Origin: Puccinellia tenuiflora
Lineage: Eukaryota; Streptophyta; Magnoliopsida; Poales; Poaceae
Assembly (NCBI GenBank): GCA_012064385.1
Contig: QRDG01000415.1
Span: 2,139,792 to 2,203,791, forward strand
Direction: 5' to 3'
DNA length: 64,000 nucleotides
In this document: positions 47,743 to 59,322 of the stretch, piece after piece
Layout of the letters: the number at the start of each line of letters is the position of its first letter
Position numbering within the stretch: the stretch's first letter is position 1
Translations under genes and position numbers: made by a program
Notes under the pieces: generated by a model
What the model was told of the DNA's origin: nothing
The model's input: the letters and a program-made list of their open reading frames with translations, nothing else
Database searches by the model: none

Positions 47743-49013
47743 CACTTTGACATGACGCAGCCGAGACACAAACTCACAGAAAGTGATCAAATCCCTTCCC
47801 ATGACCTAGTCTCCGACATAATTCTTGAAGCTGGGGTGAAGCTAGCGTATCACCCCATCTATCGCGAAACCGTCATTCATCTCGTGGTTCCAAACAAGCA
47901 CTAGACGATGATGTATCTCATGCATTATCCTCAGGTGTTGTTCCAAGCAAGTGTTCTCTTCCATCTTGAGTGAAAGAAACCGTTCAGACATTCAAACCTT
48001 GCAATTCTAACTTGTGCCGAAAAACCTATTTTTCAGCTCATCAACAATCTCCATTGCAGTCAATTTCTGGAATTGTCTACTTAGGTCAGAATTCATGAAG
48101 GTGCACATCATCCACTTGACTTTCAAGTAGGTGGTTCAAAACCACTCCATGTACTCTTCATAACTTGTAGAAATATTTGGTTTTATCTCCTATTGGTTCT
48201 TCTAACACGTAGAGCTCATCATTGGTGTGTAGGACTTATTTCAGGACGCAGGTACTACTCAACAAATTTGACCCATCGAGACGCAGTTTTTTCAGCAACG
48301 AACCGACTACCGTAGTCGACCAAGATCTATAAGGATTTTTGCAAAGACATCTTTAAGGACTTTTGTTTATGATAATTTTAGTTCATCTTAATCAAAATTA
48401 CTACATGAACTCCCACTAAACTCAACATCTCTCTGGTTGTTTAGTGACACACGATCCAAATCCACTACACCACAACCGATCATCACGTGAGATGATGTAG
48501 CTTCAATGGTGAACATCACCATGTTGATCATATCATCCATATGACTCGTGTTTAACCTTTCGGTTCTTGTGTTCCGAGGCCATGTCTGTACATGCTAGGC
48601 TCGTCAAGGAAACCGTAGTATTTTCGCGTGTGTAAATCTGGCTTACACCCGTTGTATGCGAACGTAAGAGTCTATCACACCCGATCATCACGTGGTGCTT
48701 CAAAACGACGAACTTTTGCAACGGTGCATACTAGGGGAGAACACATCTTGATATTAACATGAGAGATCACCTTATCATGCTACCGTCACGATCACATCTA
48801 AGCATAACAATAAGGTGCATAAAAGGATTAACATCACATGCAATTCATAATTGTGATATGATATGACCTTTCTTCTTGTGCTTTTGATCTCCATCTCCAA
48901 AGCACCGGCATGATCTCCATCACCGGCATGATCTCCATCATTGTGGAGCCATCACCATGGTTGTCCACCAACTATTGCAACTACAACTAATGCTACTCTT
49001 AGCAATAAAGTAA
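47743..49013 (-). repeat. copy of flanking copia-like sequence inside the CACTA
   Basis: About 1.27 kb, nearly identical to 45663-46923 in the same orientation, including the gag relic with its lost start codon. It is bracketed by a 55 bp direct duplication of CACTA sequence (47691-47746 and 49014-49069). It keeps a CATGCAATTCATA segment near 48838 that copy 1 lacks but copy 2 has (63379). Confidence 0.9.
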
Positions 49014-49259
49014 AAAATGCGAATAATACCTTAAAAAAAACTAGAGAAAATTTCGGATTCGATGGCACTAGGGTTAACCCGGTCAGCAATTCACAGAATC
49101 CTCAAATTCCAAACCAAAAAATAGTTATGGCCAACAGAAGAATTTTCCCAGCAAAATAAAAAAAAATCAAAAAAAGGGAAAAAATTCTGTGGCGCATCTT
49201 GGCATTGGTGCGCCACAGAATTATTGGGCGGGATTCGAAATTTTGAATCCCGCCAGCCC

Positions 49260-49720
49260 CCTTCTCCCTCTCTTTTCCCTTTTCTCCTTCCCTCCTCCAC
49301 TTCTCCCTCCACTTCTCCTCTTCCTTTCCCTCTTCCCTTCTCTTCTACACTTCTCTCCCCTTCTCCTCCCTCCTCCATCTCTTCTCCTCTCCTCCACATC
49401 TTCTCTACTCCTCCTCCACCTCCACCTCCACCTCCGGCGGCCTCCTCCACAACTCCGGTGGCCACCTCCACAACCCCGGCGACCTCAACCTCCGGTGACC
49501 TCCTCCTCCACCCCGGCGACCTCCACCTCCGGCGACCTCCTCCACCACCGGCGACCTCCTCCACCACCGGCGACCTCCTCCACCGCCGGCGACCTCCTCC
49601 TCCTCCACTCCGGCGACCTCCTCCTCCACTCCGGCGACCTCCTCCTCCCCCTCCGGCGAACTTCGGCGACCACCATCCTCTACCAACCTCCGGCGACTCC
49701 CTCCTCCACCCATCTACGGC
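49260..49720. repeat. CT-rich minisatellite inside the CACTA
   Basis: A pyrimidine-only run, then repeats of a unit near CTCCGGCGACCTCCTCC (about 49430-49660). Open in several frames on both strands because of its composition, giving Pro/Ser-rich or Gly/Arg-rich ORFs that I do not accept as genes. Confidence 0.7.
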
Positions 49721-49760
49721 CTCCAAAAAAACAAAACGAAACAAAACGAAATTCCGGCGA

Positions 49761-49799
49761 CCAGATCTAGATCTGGCCAGATCCAGATCTAGATCTGGC
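49761..49799. repeat. double perfect palindrome
   Basis: CCAGATCTAGATCTGG occurs twice (49761-49776 and 49784-49799), each a perfect 16 bp palindrome, seven bases apart. Confidence 0.8.
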
Positions 49800-50351
49800 C
49801 ACCCTTTTTTTTTTGAAATTCAAAAAAAATTTGTGGCGCACGGTGGGTGGGTGCGCCACAGAAATATTTCTGTGGCGCACGGAGGAGGTGCGCCACAGAA
49901 AAAAATTTAGTGGCGGCGATTCAGTGGCGTACCGGCCGTGCGCCACAGAATTAAAAAACGGTGCGCCACTGATAGGCTTTTCTGTACTAGTGTTGTTTGT
50001 GCAATTTTTACGTGGCTTGGGTCAACAAGATAGAACCATTCTAATCTACGCAAAACCACATTGGTGATATAGTAGTTGCTTATTTACTCATTCTTTTGAA
50101 AGGCCTTCCATTGAAAATTGCATCTTCACTAAAGTAAGAGAAACAGACACCCGCCAGCCACTTATGCAATACAAGTTGCATGTCTTTCGTGGAACCGGTC
50201 TCTCGTGCGTGGACAAGTAAGGTTGGTCCGGGCCGCTTCAATCTCACAATACCGCAAAGACGCAAAGTGCACACGAGAAGGTAGCAACATAAAATATCAA
50301 CGCCCACAACACTTGTGTTCTAATCGCACCAACATCTACGAATAGATCTAG

Positions 50352-50363
50352 GCTCTGATACCA
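50352..50363 (-). other. primer-binding site of copia-like copy 1
   Basis: Minus strand TGGTATCAGAGC, complementary to the 3' end of initiator tRNA-Met, one base from the 5' LTR. Confidence 0.9.
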
Positions 50364-50364
50364 C

Positions 50365-52247
50365 TGAAGGGGTCGCAGCATAGAAAACAAAAAATCTTCC
50401 TACGCAACAAGCGGAATAAACCCCAAGGATCTAGATCTACTAGATGGAGGTAGCGAAGATGAGATCCAATCTCTTACCCTCGAAGAACGTTCAAAGCGTT
50501 TTGTCGGTGCAGGGGTTGGCTAGTCGATCCCCGCAACTAGACGCATCTAGTCGCGAGGAGATGTATTATCCACGCGATCCAATCCGATGGAGCACCGCAC
50601 GAGCAGCGCCTCCGCGGTATCCACACGTACGGCTCGATGTAGACGTCCTCTCCTTGATCCCGCAAGCGAGGAGGACATCGCTAGATGGATCTCGGCACCA
50701 CGGCGGTTGTGGTGGCGTTGATGATGTAGATCTCTTTGCGGACAGGGCTTCGCCAAGCCATGAGTGAGGGAGAGAGGAGGAGGAGGAGGTGCAGCAGCAG
50801 CCCTACACTAGGGGTGGTGCGGCTAGGAGGAGGTGCAACTCACGGCAGCCCGCCGGGAGGGGTGGCGCAAGAAGTGGAGGTGGAGAAGCATGGAGGGGGG
50901 CGGCTAGGGTTTGCCACAAGGGCTCCCAAAAAAGTGTGCCGCACCCCTCCCCTTGCCCTCCTTATATAGGTGGCAGGGGGGCGCCCCAAGGCCTCCCTAG
51001 GGCCGGCGGCTAGGGTGCCTTAGCCCCCAAGCCAGCCCCTAGGGTTAGGGTTTTGGCCGGCCACCTTTATGGGCCCCTTTGGCCCATATGGGCTTTTAAT
51101 GCCCTGGTGGTGCGGCTGGCCTATGAGGCCAGTCCACCACCCCTTCATGCCATGTGGGCCCCATACTCCTATGGGCCCCACTTCTAGACTCCTCTAGAAC
51201 CTTCTAGAATATTCCGGTACTCTGCGGAAAATTCCCGGAACTTTTCCGATACCTCCGGAAACCACTTTCCATATATGAATCTTATTCTCCGGACCACTCC
51301 GGAACCCCTCGTGATGTCCGGGATCCTATCCGAGACTCCGAATCACCATTCGTTCATATCATCAATTATCTCATCGCTAACCCTAGCTACATCGGAGCGT
51401 TAAGTGTGTGACCCTACGGGTTCGAGAACATGCAGACATGATCAAATCAATAATCAATAGCGGGACCGGGATGCCCATATTGACTCCTACATATTCAACG
51501 AAGTTCCTTATCGATTGAACCACGATGCCGGAGATTCTTAATCTCGTATACGATTCCCTTTGTCTCACCGATATTTAATTTGCCCGAGATTTGATCGTCG
51601 ATATCTCCATATCTAGTTCTATCTCGTTACCTGGCAAATTATCTTTACTCGTCCATAATATAGGATCTCCGTGATTAACACTTAATCACATGGTTGCAAC
51701 CTTTCTGATGCTATATTACCGAGAGGGCCCAGAGATATCTTTTCCGTCACAAGGAAGGACAAATCCCACTCTTGATTCATGTCACCCAACAAATACCATC
51801 GGAGATACCTGAAAGCCACCTTTATAATCACCCAGTTACGAAGCGACGTTTGATCTCCACAAAGTATTCCTCCGGTAAACGGGAGTGACATAATCTCATG
51901 GTCTAAGAAAACTATACTTGGCATATTAATAGTGTTGGCAATGAAACTGTGTGACACGATCAATTGCAACTCTTTATTATCGGGTCTTGTCCATCACATC
52001 ATTACTCCTAATGATATGACTCCGTTATCAAGTGACTATAACAAGTCCATGGTTAGGAAACTCTAACCATCTCTTGACTAACGAACTAGTCCGGTAGAGG
52101 CTTACTAGGGACAACTGGTTGTTTATATTCCACACATGTATTATGTTTCCGGTTAATACAATTATAGCATGGAGAATAAACTATTATCATAAACATGAAT
52201 ATGCTAATAAACCATTTTATTATTGCCTCTAGGGCATATTCCCAACA
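50365..52247 (-). repeat. 5' LTR of copia-like copy 1
   Basis: 1883 bp, partner of 40894-42777. TATA box at 50962-50968 on the minus strand. The ATGGC target duplication follows on the right. Confidence 0.95.
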
Positions 52248-53155
52248 ATGGCGCCATCTGGGGACAGGCGTACTCCTTGTTGACTTGCTTGACGACTAGC
52301 TGAGAGTCGCCCTTGATGATGATCTTGCTGATCCGGGGCCGATGGCAGTACGAAGTCCGGCGAGCAGACCTTCGTACTCCGTCGTGTTGTTGGAGATGTT
52401 TCCTTGGTAGTGCATCTGGACGACGTACTTCAGGTGGTCGCCAGTTGGCGAGGTGAGGACAACCCCGGCACCTCCCTGCCCCTTGGTGTAGGAGTCATCA
52501 AAGTGCATAATCCAGGTGTCGGGATCCTCCTTCCCAGGGAGGCTTGTTTCCTCCTCCGGGTCGTCGAATGCCTTCTCGGTCCACTCGGCTGTGAAGTCCG
52601 CCAGTGCTTGGCTCTTGATGTTGTACGTGTGCTCGAACTTGAGCCCGAAGCCTTGAAGTTCCATGGCCCACGCCGAGATGCGTCAAGTGGCCTGCGGGTT
52701 CTCCAGGGGGCTTCTCAGATTGTACTTGGACACAACTGTGATTGGATGTCCCTCGAAGTATGGCCTCATCTTGCGGGAAGCAATGAGGATTGCTAGCAAC
52801 AGCTTCTGCATCATGGGATATCGCTCCCAAGCATCGCACAACACCGGGCTGATGAAGTAGACCGGATGCTGCACCTTGCGGGTTGCCGAACCTTTGGCGG
52901 GTTCAATATCCTCCACATCCTCGGCGCTCCGGGGTGTTGTTGGAGTAGCCCCCGGCTGCGTCGCCTCGGAGTGGATCCTTTCATCTCCTTCGATGTGGGG
53001 TTCGATGATGACGAGAGGGGGCGAGGTGCTAGGATCTTCAAACCCCTGGTCACCCGGCCACCCCTTCTTGCTTGATTGTCCCGAGAACCGATCCCCGGGA
53101 CGCTTGCCTGGCTTCTTCAGAGGTCCGTCGCGCTCAGCTACCAGTACGGCACTGA
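52248..53155 (-). pseudogene. gypsy RNase H, first part
   Basis: Minus-strand continuation of RT. Pieces such as HPVYFISPVLCDAWERYPMM (53213 segment) and IMHFDDSYTKGQGGAGVVL (52664 segment) are the tether and RNase H start, where the family has a D-G-S motif; here it reads D-D-S. TTEYEGLLAGLRTA is the central helix with the catalytic Glu. There is an in-frame break near 52670 and a shift near 52340. The rest of RNase H is at 40893 after the copia-like insertion. Confidence 0.8.
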
Positions 53156-54121
53156 TCACCTGATTGATGGCCGCGATGTACAGCAGCAGAGGCTCCTTCC
53201 CCGTTGGTGCCACGAGGATTGGTGGTGAGGCGAGTAGCGCTTGAGCGACTGTAGAGCTTTCTCGGCCTCAGGGGTCCATTCCACGGGGCCCGATTTCTTG
53301 AGCAATTTGAAGAACGGCAAGGCCCATTCTCCAAGCCTTGAGATGAAGCGCCCGAGTGCAGTGATACACCCGTTGAGGCGCTGCACATCCTTGACCTGCC
53401 GGGGTGCCTCCATTCGTTCGATGGCCTTGATTTTGTCAGGATTCATCTCAATCCCCCGGTGGGTGATTAGGAAACTCAGCAGCTTGCCGGATGGGACCCC
53501 GAACACGCATTTGTCGGGGTTGAGCTTGAAGTTGACCCGGTGGAGGTTGTCGAAGGTCTCGTGCAGGTCCTGGACGAGGGAGTCCTTGTACCGGGTCTTG
53601 ACCACAATGTCGTCGATGTACGCTTCAACGTTGCGGCCCAGCTGAGGCCCAAGGCACGCCTGCATCGCGCGCTGGAAGGTGGTGCCAGCGTTCCGGAGGC
53701 CAAAAGGCATCCGGGTATAGCTGTAGCAGTCCTTGGGGGTGATGAAGGCCGTCTTCTCCTGGTCCTCGACCGCCATCAAGATCTGGTGATACCCGGAGAA
53801 GGCATCCAGGAAGCATAGCGACTCGCAGCCGGCCGTGGAGTCCAAGATCTGGTCGATGCGCGGAAGAGCGAACGGGTCCTTGGGGCAGGCCTTGTTCAGG
53901 TCTGTGAAGTCGACGCAGAGTCGCATCTTGGAGGTCATCGGTTTTGGCACCACCATAGGGTTAGCTACCCAAGTGGGATGGGGCACCACCTTGATGACGC
54001 CGGCTTCCAGTAGCTTGTCGGTCTCGGAGACGATGAATTCCAGCTTCTCCTTACTCTGCTTTCGCAGAACTTGCTTCATGGGGCGGCCATCCGCGTTTAC
54101 CGCCAGTTTGTGCTCAATCAC
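53156..54121 (-). pseudogene. Ty3/gypsy reverse transcriptase
   Basis: A 321-codon open segment. RT fingers and palm blocks in order: PTWVANPMVVPK (about residues 49-60), VDFTDLNKACPKDPF (70-84), LDAFSGYHQI (105-114), TRMPFGLRNAGTTFQRAMQ (136-154), the catalytic YIDDIVVKT (168-176), then the thumb and connection (IEMNPDKIKAIERMEAPRQV). The catalytic Asp pair is intact. LNKACPKDPF with STAGCESLCFLDAFSGYHQI is the signature wording of the Tat branch. The frame is closed downstream and upstream by stops, so no full polyprotein can be made. Confidence 0.92.
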
Positions 54122-55111
54122 CTCCCTTGGTACGCCAGGTAAACCTGACGCTTCCCATGCAAAGACGTTAGAGTTTCCCCGAAAGAAGGCGACGAGCGCG
54201 CTTTCCTATTTTTAGTGAGGCGGGCACCGATGGTGATGGTGCGGGAGCCATCACTTGTGAGTGCCACCTTCTTGGTCATCTGCGGGTCGCCGTGAAATGG
54301 CGCCCTCTTGGAGGAAGTCGGCACCTCCGCCCCCGGGGTACCCTCCGCCCCCGGAGAGTGCGTCGGCACCAGCGTCCTGCACATCTTGCTGGGTGCCCGC
54401 CGTCATGGCCACCGTCTGGTTCAGCATCTGGACACAGTAGATGGCGTCGTCGATGTCGGCCTTGACCTTGATCACGCCCTAGGCCGCCGGGATTTTCATC
54501 ATGTTGTAGGAGGAGTGGGAGACGGCCACGAACTTGGCCAACGCAGGCCGGCCGAGTATGCCGTTGTATAGGAGCGCCGTGTCGGCGATGTCGAAGGTGA
54601 TTTCCTCGGTGCGGAAGTTCTCGGGGTCACCGAAAGTGACCGGGAGAGCAATCTTCCCCAGAGGCCACGTGATGTTCCCGTTCACGCCTTGGAACACGCC
54701 GATGTCTTGCAGGCGGGAGAAGAGGATTTGCAGGGTGGCCAATACCTTCGCCGTCAGCAGGTTGAGGCTGGAGCCTCCGTCGAACAACATCTTGGTGACC
54801 TTGAAGTTGTGGATGATGGGCGACACGATCAGGGGCAGTGTCCCCACCCTGATAGTGATGTCTGGGTGATCTTCCGGGTCGAAGGTGATGACCTGGTTGG
54901 ACCAATCCAGGGGCTTTAGCGGCGCCGGGGCGGCGCCGGGGCGACCGCGTTCAGCTCCCGGATGAGTCCCTTGCCAGCGCTGTTGGAGGGAGGTAGGGAG
55001 GCTCCCCCGTGGATGCACCCAACGACGCCGTTGATTTCTTGGAATTGCCCGTTGCCGCCACCTTGAGGACCGGAGCGTCCCCATTGTCAGCGAACTCTGG
55101 GTTGTTTGGTC
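54122..55111 (-). pseudogene. gypsy protease region
   Basis: Minus-strand segment 54479-55111 includes a retropepsin-like domain with MLFDGGSSLNLLTAKVL (the DGGSSLN form of the D-T/S-G active site known in plant Tat-type proteins) and NGILGRPALAKFVAV (the ILGRP strand). The linker to RT (54122-54478) has stops and shifts. The upstream side is cut at 55112 by copia-like copy 2, so gag lies outside the window. Confidence 0.8.
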
Positions 55112-56982
55112 TGAAGGGGTCGTTGCATGGAAAACAAAAAATTTCCTACGGAGCAAGCGAAAAAAACCCCAAGGATCTAGATCTACTAGATGCAAATAGC
55201 GAGAAGGAGATCCAATCTCTTACCCTCGAAGATCGAACAAACGCGTTTTGTCGGTGCAGGGGTTGGTTAGTCGATCGTCTAGTCGCGAGGAGATGTATTA
55301 TCCTCGAGATCCAATCTGATGAAGGGCAGCAACGAGCAGCACCTCCGCGGTATCCACACGTACATCTCGATTAAGACGTCTACTCGTTGATCCCGCAAGC
55401 GAGGTAGACGTGTCCTTGATGATCTCAGCAACACGACGGTGTGGTGGTGATGATGACGATCTCCACGAGCAGGGATTCGCCAAGCCAAGCAAGAGGAGAG
55501 GGAGAGGAGGAGGCGCAGAAGCCCCTAGGGCTAGGGGTTGTGCGGCTATGGTGGAGATGGTGGTGGTGGTGGCAGCCCTCCGGGGAGAGGGGTGGCGCCG
55601 GCTATGGAGGAGGTGGTGCGGCTAGGGTTAGGGTTTTAGAGGGGTGTGGTGGTGCGGCTAGGGATCCTCCCTTGGGTGTGCCGCACCCCCCTTGGCCCTC
55701 TATTTATAGGTGGAGGGGGAGCTAGGGCCGGCCGGCCAAGGGGTGGCTTGGCCCCCAAGCTGAGTCCCCCTAGGACTCCTCCTAGGGTTCGGCCGGCTCC
55801 CCTCCTAGGCCAACTCGGATTGGCCCCATGTGGGCCTTGGGTGGTGCGGCCGACCCATGTGGCGGCTGCACCCCCTTGGTCCATGTGGGCCCCATACAAT
55901 ATGTGGATCCCACTTCTAGACCCCTCTAGAACATTCTAGAACCTTCCGGTACATTCCAAATATTTCCCGGAACCTTTCCGATACCTCCGGAAACCACTTT
56001 CCTTATATGAATCTTATTCTCCGGACTCCTCCGGAACTCCTCGTGACGTTCGTGATCTTATCCGGAACTCCGAATCACCATTCGATCATTTCATCATTCA
56101 ATTAATCGCAAAACCTAATTTCATCGAAGCGTTAAGTGTGTGACCCTACGGGTTTGGGAATGCATAGACATGATCATATCAATAATTAATAGCGGGACCG
56201 GGATGCCCATATTAATTCCTATACACTCAACGAAACTCTTTTCTCGATTGAACCACAATGCCGGAGATTCAATTAATCTCATATACGATTCCCTTTGTCT
56301 CACGATATTTTACTTGCCCGAGATTTAATCGTTGACATCCCCATGTCTATTTTAATCTCGTTATCGGCAAGTTCTCTTTACTCGTCCATAACATAGGATC
56401 TCCGTGATTACCACCTAATCACATGTCTGCAGACTTTATGATGCTATATTATCGAGAAGGCCTGGAGATATCTTCCCCGTCACATGGAGGGACAGATCCC
56501 ACTCTTGATTCATATCACCCAACAACCCACCGTCGGAGATACCTGAAAGCCACCTTTATAATCACCCAGTTACGAAGTGACGTTTGATGTCCACAAAGTA
56601 TTCCTCCGGTGAACGGGAGTGATATAATCTCATGGTCTAAGGAAACTATATTTGGCATATATTAAAAGTGTTGACAACGAAACTTTTGTGACACGATTAA
56701 TTGCAACTCTTATTATTTGGGTCATGTCCATCAAGTCATTCTCCCAATGACGTGACTCCGTTATCAATTGACTATAACAAGTCCATAGTTAGGAAACTCT
56801 AACTATCTCTTGATCAACGAACTAGTCCTGTAGAGGCTCACTAGGGACTCCTGGTGTTTATATCACACACATGTATTATGTTTCCATTTAATACAATTAT
56901 AGCATGGAGAATAAACAATTATCATAAACATGAATATGCTAATAAACCATTTTATTATTGCCTCTAGGGCATATTCCCAATA
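55112..56982 (-). repeat. 3' LTR of copia-like copy 2
   Basis: 1871 bp, clearly diverged from the copy 1 LTRs. Its outer end reads CCCAATA where the others have CCCAACA, so the terminal TG is mutated to TA on the minus strand. TATA-like CTATAAATAG on the minus strand at 55701-55709. Confidence 0.9.
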
Positions 56983-58856
56983 GTCTCCCACTTGCACTAG
57001 AGTCAATAATATAGTTTACATTCTTCTCGATCCAACACTCATGGAGTCTCACTCATGAAGTCTCAGTGCTGATCATGTTTGCTTGTGGAAGAGGTTCTGT
57101 CCGTGCTCCGTACTATACAGTTCTTTATGTTCTTTGCAAAATTGTAACTGTCACCTAATTTGACATTACTTTATCATCACATGATAAACTTTTTATCATC
57201 CCATGATAGAACTCATCATCATATAATGAATATAACATGCTTGGTTATAGAGTGTGATATTTGTATCCCTTTATGCCTACATGATGTATGATTAGTCAAA
57301 AGGACTTTCACATAGCATGTGCATCCGGAACTCGCTCATTCTTGAAAAAACACCTTTTCTCAAACCAAAAATATTATATCTTTTTAATCCTTGAATTAAT
57401 CATATACTCCTATATGTTGTAGACTCAACAAATCGACAGTGTACCCTTGTCACTTCGATATTTTCGATCATGCTTTCGCTGCATTTCTGACTTTAAGAGA
57501 TTTCCAATTTAGTTCGGTTTTATGACTTCAACCAAGTCTACCACTTTCTAAATTTATCTCAGCTTCATGAAAAATGACTCCTCATTTAACATGTTCTTCT
57601 AACCAAGAACTTGGGGTCACATATTGTCAAATACAATACACATGGTTCTTATATGTTTAGACCTATGAACAATTCATAGCGAATACCAACATATCCTCCA
57701 ACCATTATTTTTGTACTGAGTTATCAACTCAACGTTTCACCTATTTCTCACAAGCAGATGAACCTTTCTTCTCTTGTTTTATTTTTGAACTCCTTCAAAA
57801 TCTTACTTAGGTTAAAACATCCTGACATAATGTTTATCAAACATATCTATCCACCATAGATACATCCATCTCTATGGATATTTGACATTCAAATTAACTT
57901 CACAAGTTATGCATTGGTCCATGACAATATTTACAACATTTGTGAAATCTCCATTTCACTCAAACAAGATGTTGTAAACTCCCACTCAAATATACACCAT
58001 ACACATATTAAATTGTGAAACCACTTTGGCTCCCACTTAGAAATATGTTATCCTTATATTTGACAATGATTTAACTAGCTCCCACTCAAACATATGTCAC
58101 CACATATTTTGATCATGGAAAATAGTTTCTGCTCTAACTTAATATATGTCACCTCATATGCTAATTAGACCCCACTCAGTTTCTTATGCACTTTCTCGAT
58201 ATTTTGGACACCTCCAAAATCTTAGTTAACTTTTAAAATTCGAGAACTCATATACGAAACACTAGTACTTTGCTAGCATCTATCCAATTGACTTTAAGCA
58301 CAACTACACCATGTAGTTTACAACATTGAATATGTTAAAGAGCTTTACCTCTTGTGCCTTTGTCCAGTAAGTTTATTTATTCCCTACAAACCCTTTTGAA
58401 GAATAAATATGTGAAACAGCGCTTTCACAAAATCAAGTAACAATTACTTCGTGATTCAAACTTAATATAGAATGACTCTTAGTCACTTTCGTATTTAAAG
58501 TTTCTATTTCTCCTTTGTAGTTTCGTAGGTATGTCCCATTTCTCAAACATGACAAGTGAATCATGAATATTATTTTGCAACCTGACAAAATACAATATTC
58601 TCGAATCCTACTTCTTTTAGAAAAACTTAACTCGAAATTCGATGATCACTATCATTAATTTCTCTTTTAAATATCAAGTCTAAACCATTAATGCACTTTT
58701 CAAAATGTGCCACTTGACAATTAAAAGCAAGATCAACCATCTTGATTTAAGTCTCTTTTTTTCCATCAATCCACTTTATCAATGAAACTCTTTTCAAGAT
58801 AAACCACTAAAACTTTAGCACAACCAACAAATTGATTTGCTCCTTTTAGTCTCATA
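56983..58856 (-). other. AT-rich non-coding internal region, copia-like copy 2
   Basis: Counterpart of 42778-45662, resuming at 61173 after the Helitron. No ORF above chance. A segment near 58268-58376 has no match in copy 1. Confidence 0.7.
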
Positions 58857-59115
58857 CTAGCAAACATGCCCGTGCGTTGCAACGGGAGAGAGAAATCCAT
58901 TTCTCGGAAGTATCCAAAAACAAGTTCTCGTTGTCATAACCGTGGCATGTCGTAGAAATTAGCTGGCTTCGTGATCAGGTCCGCCCCCACCACCTGTCGC
59001 TTCAGGCCGCTTGAGTTGTCAAGTATAGTGACTCTCTAAGACCTATTCAACTTCCACGCACCATTCTACATAGATGAGGGAGTTCATCGTTGGTAGGAAT
59101 GTCCCCCCGAGAAAG

Positions 59116-59322
59116 TTATCTTCCCCGATATAACCATGTGGTATGACATGTAACTCGCAAATCACGCTGTCCTAACTTCATCCTGATGCGGTAGTGGTCA
59201 CGCATGTTGGCAAAGTTGTGCGGTATCAGCGACATCAACTGCCCACACTGACCTGATAATCCGACTATATTGGCGAGTGCTATGACGCACAGGACGGATG
59301 CGCGACGCCAGGTTGCCATCAA
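59116..59322 (-). other. possible captured exon with signal-peptide-like start
   Basis: Minus-strand ORF beginning near 59322 with a hydrophobic N-terminus (VLCVIALANIVGL) and a CAG followed by GTCAGT donor-like site soon after. No family recognised. May be a gene fragment carried by the Helitron or chance. Confidence 0.25.

Larger units (their letters stand above)
49185..49980. repeat. right subterminal hairpins of the CACTA
   Basis: Palindromes of the TTCTGTGGCGCAC family at about 49185-49221, 49832-49864, 49868-49900, 49920-49952, and a final half unit GGTGCGCCACTGATAGG near the terminus. Fewer and more diverged than on the left side. Confidence 0.8.
47123..49992. mobile_element. non-autonomous CACTA element
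   Basis: The left terminus CACTAGTAGGAAAAGGC and the right terminus (reverse complement CACTAGTACAGAAAAGCC) are proper CACTA inverted repeats. The 3 bp target duplication is TTG (47120-47122 and 49993-49995). Length 2870 bp with no transposase. Subterminal regions hold palindromic TTCTGTGGCGCACC hairpins. The middle contains a copy of the flanking retroelement (47743-49013) and a CT-rich minisatellite (49260-49720). Orientation is undefined. Confidence 0.95.
40894..52247 (-). mobile_element. copia-like gag-only LTR element, copy 1
   Basis: Complete element with target duplication ATGGC (40889-40893 and 52248-52252). LTRs are 1884 and 1883 bp, starting TGTTGGGAATATGCCC and ending CGACCCCTTCA on the minus strand, the BARE/Angela style. 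There is a tRNA-iMet-type primer site and an AAGTGGGAGAC polypurine tract. After removing the CACTA insertion, the internal region is about 4.7 kb: leader, a dead gag, and 2.9 kb of AT-rich DNA with no protease, integrase, RT or RNase H. By eye the LTRs differ at roughly 25-30 positions, mostly transitions, so the insertion is fairly recent. It interrupts RNase H of the Tat-type gypsy element. Confidence 0.9.
19464..55111 (-). mobile_element. Tat-lineage Ty3/gypsy element, split by three insertions
   Basis: Parts in element order (right to left): protease 54482-55111, RT 53156-54121, RNase H 52248-53155 continuing at 40600-40893, zinc-binding and integrase core 39734-40526, integrase C-terminus 22842-23256, antisense ORFs 20317-21811, 3' LTR 19464-20108. 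The gag and 5' LTR lie beyond the right edge. RT motifs such as LNKACPKDPF and an integrase end in NIENLRKFYP are typical of the Tat branch (RIRE2/Grande/Cinful type). The insertions are 23256-39733, 40894-52247 and 55112 onward. Protein continuity across the first two confirms that the pieces are one element. Confidence 0.85.

Noticed and set aside
49091..49744. 217-codon Gly/Arg-rich and overlapping 193-228-codon Pro/Ser-rich ORFs
   Set aside because: Composition artefact of the CT-rich minisatellite, open on both strands.
52404..55374. Plus-strand ORFs opposite the RT and protease
   Set aside because: Shadows of the minus-strand gypsy coding frames.
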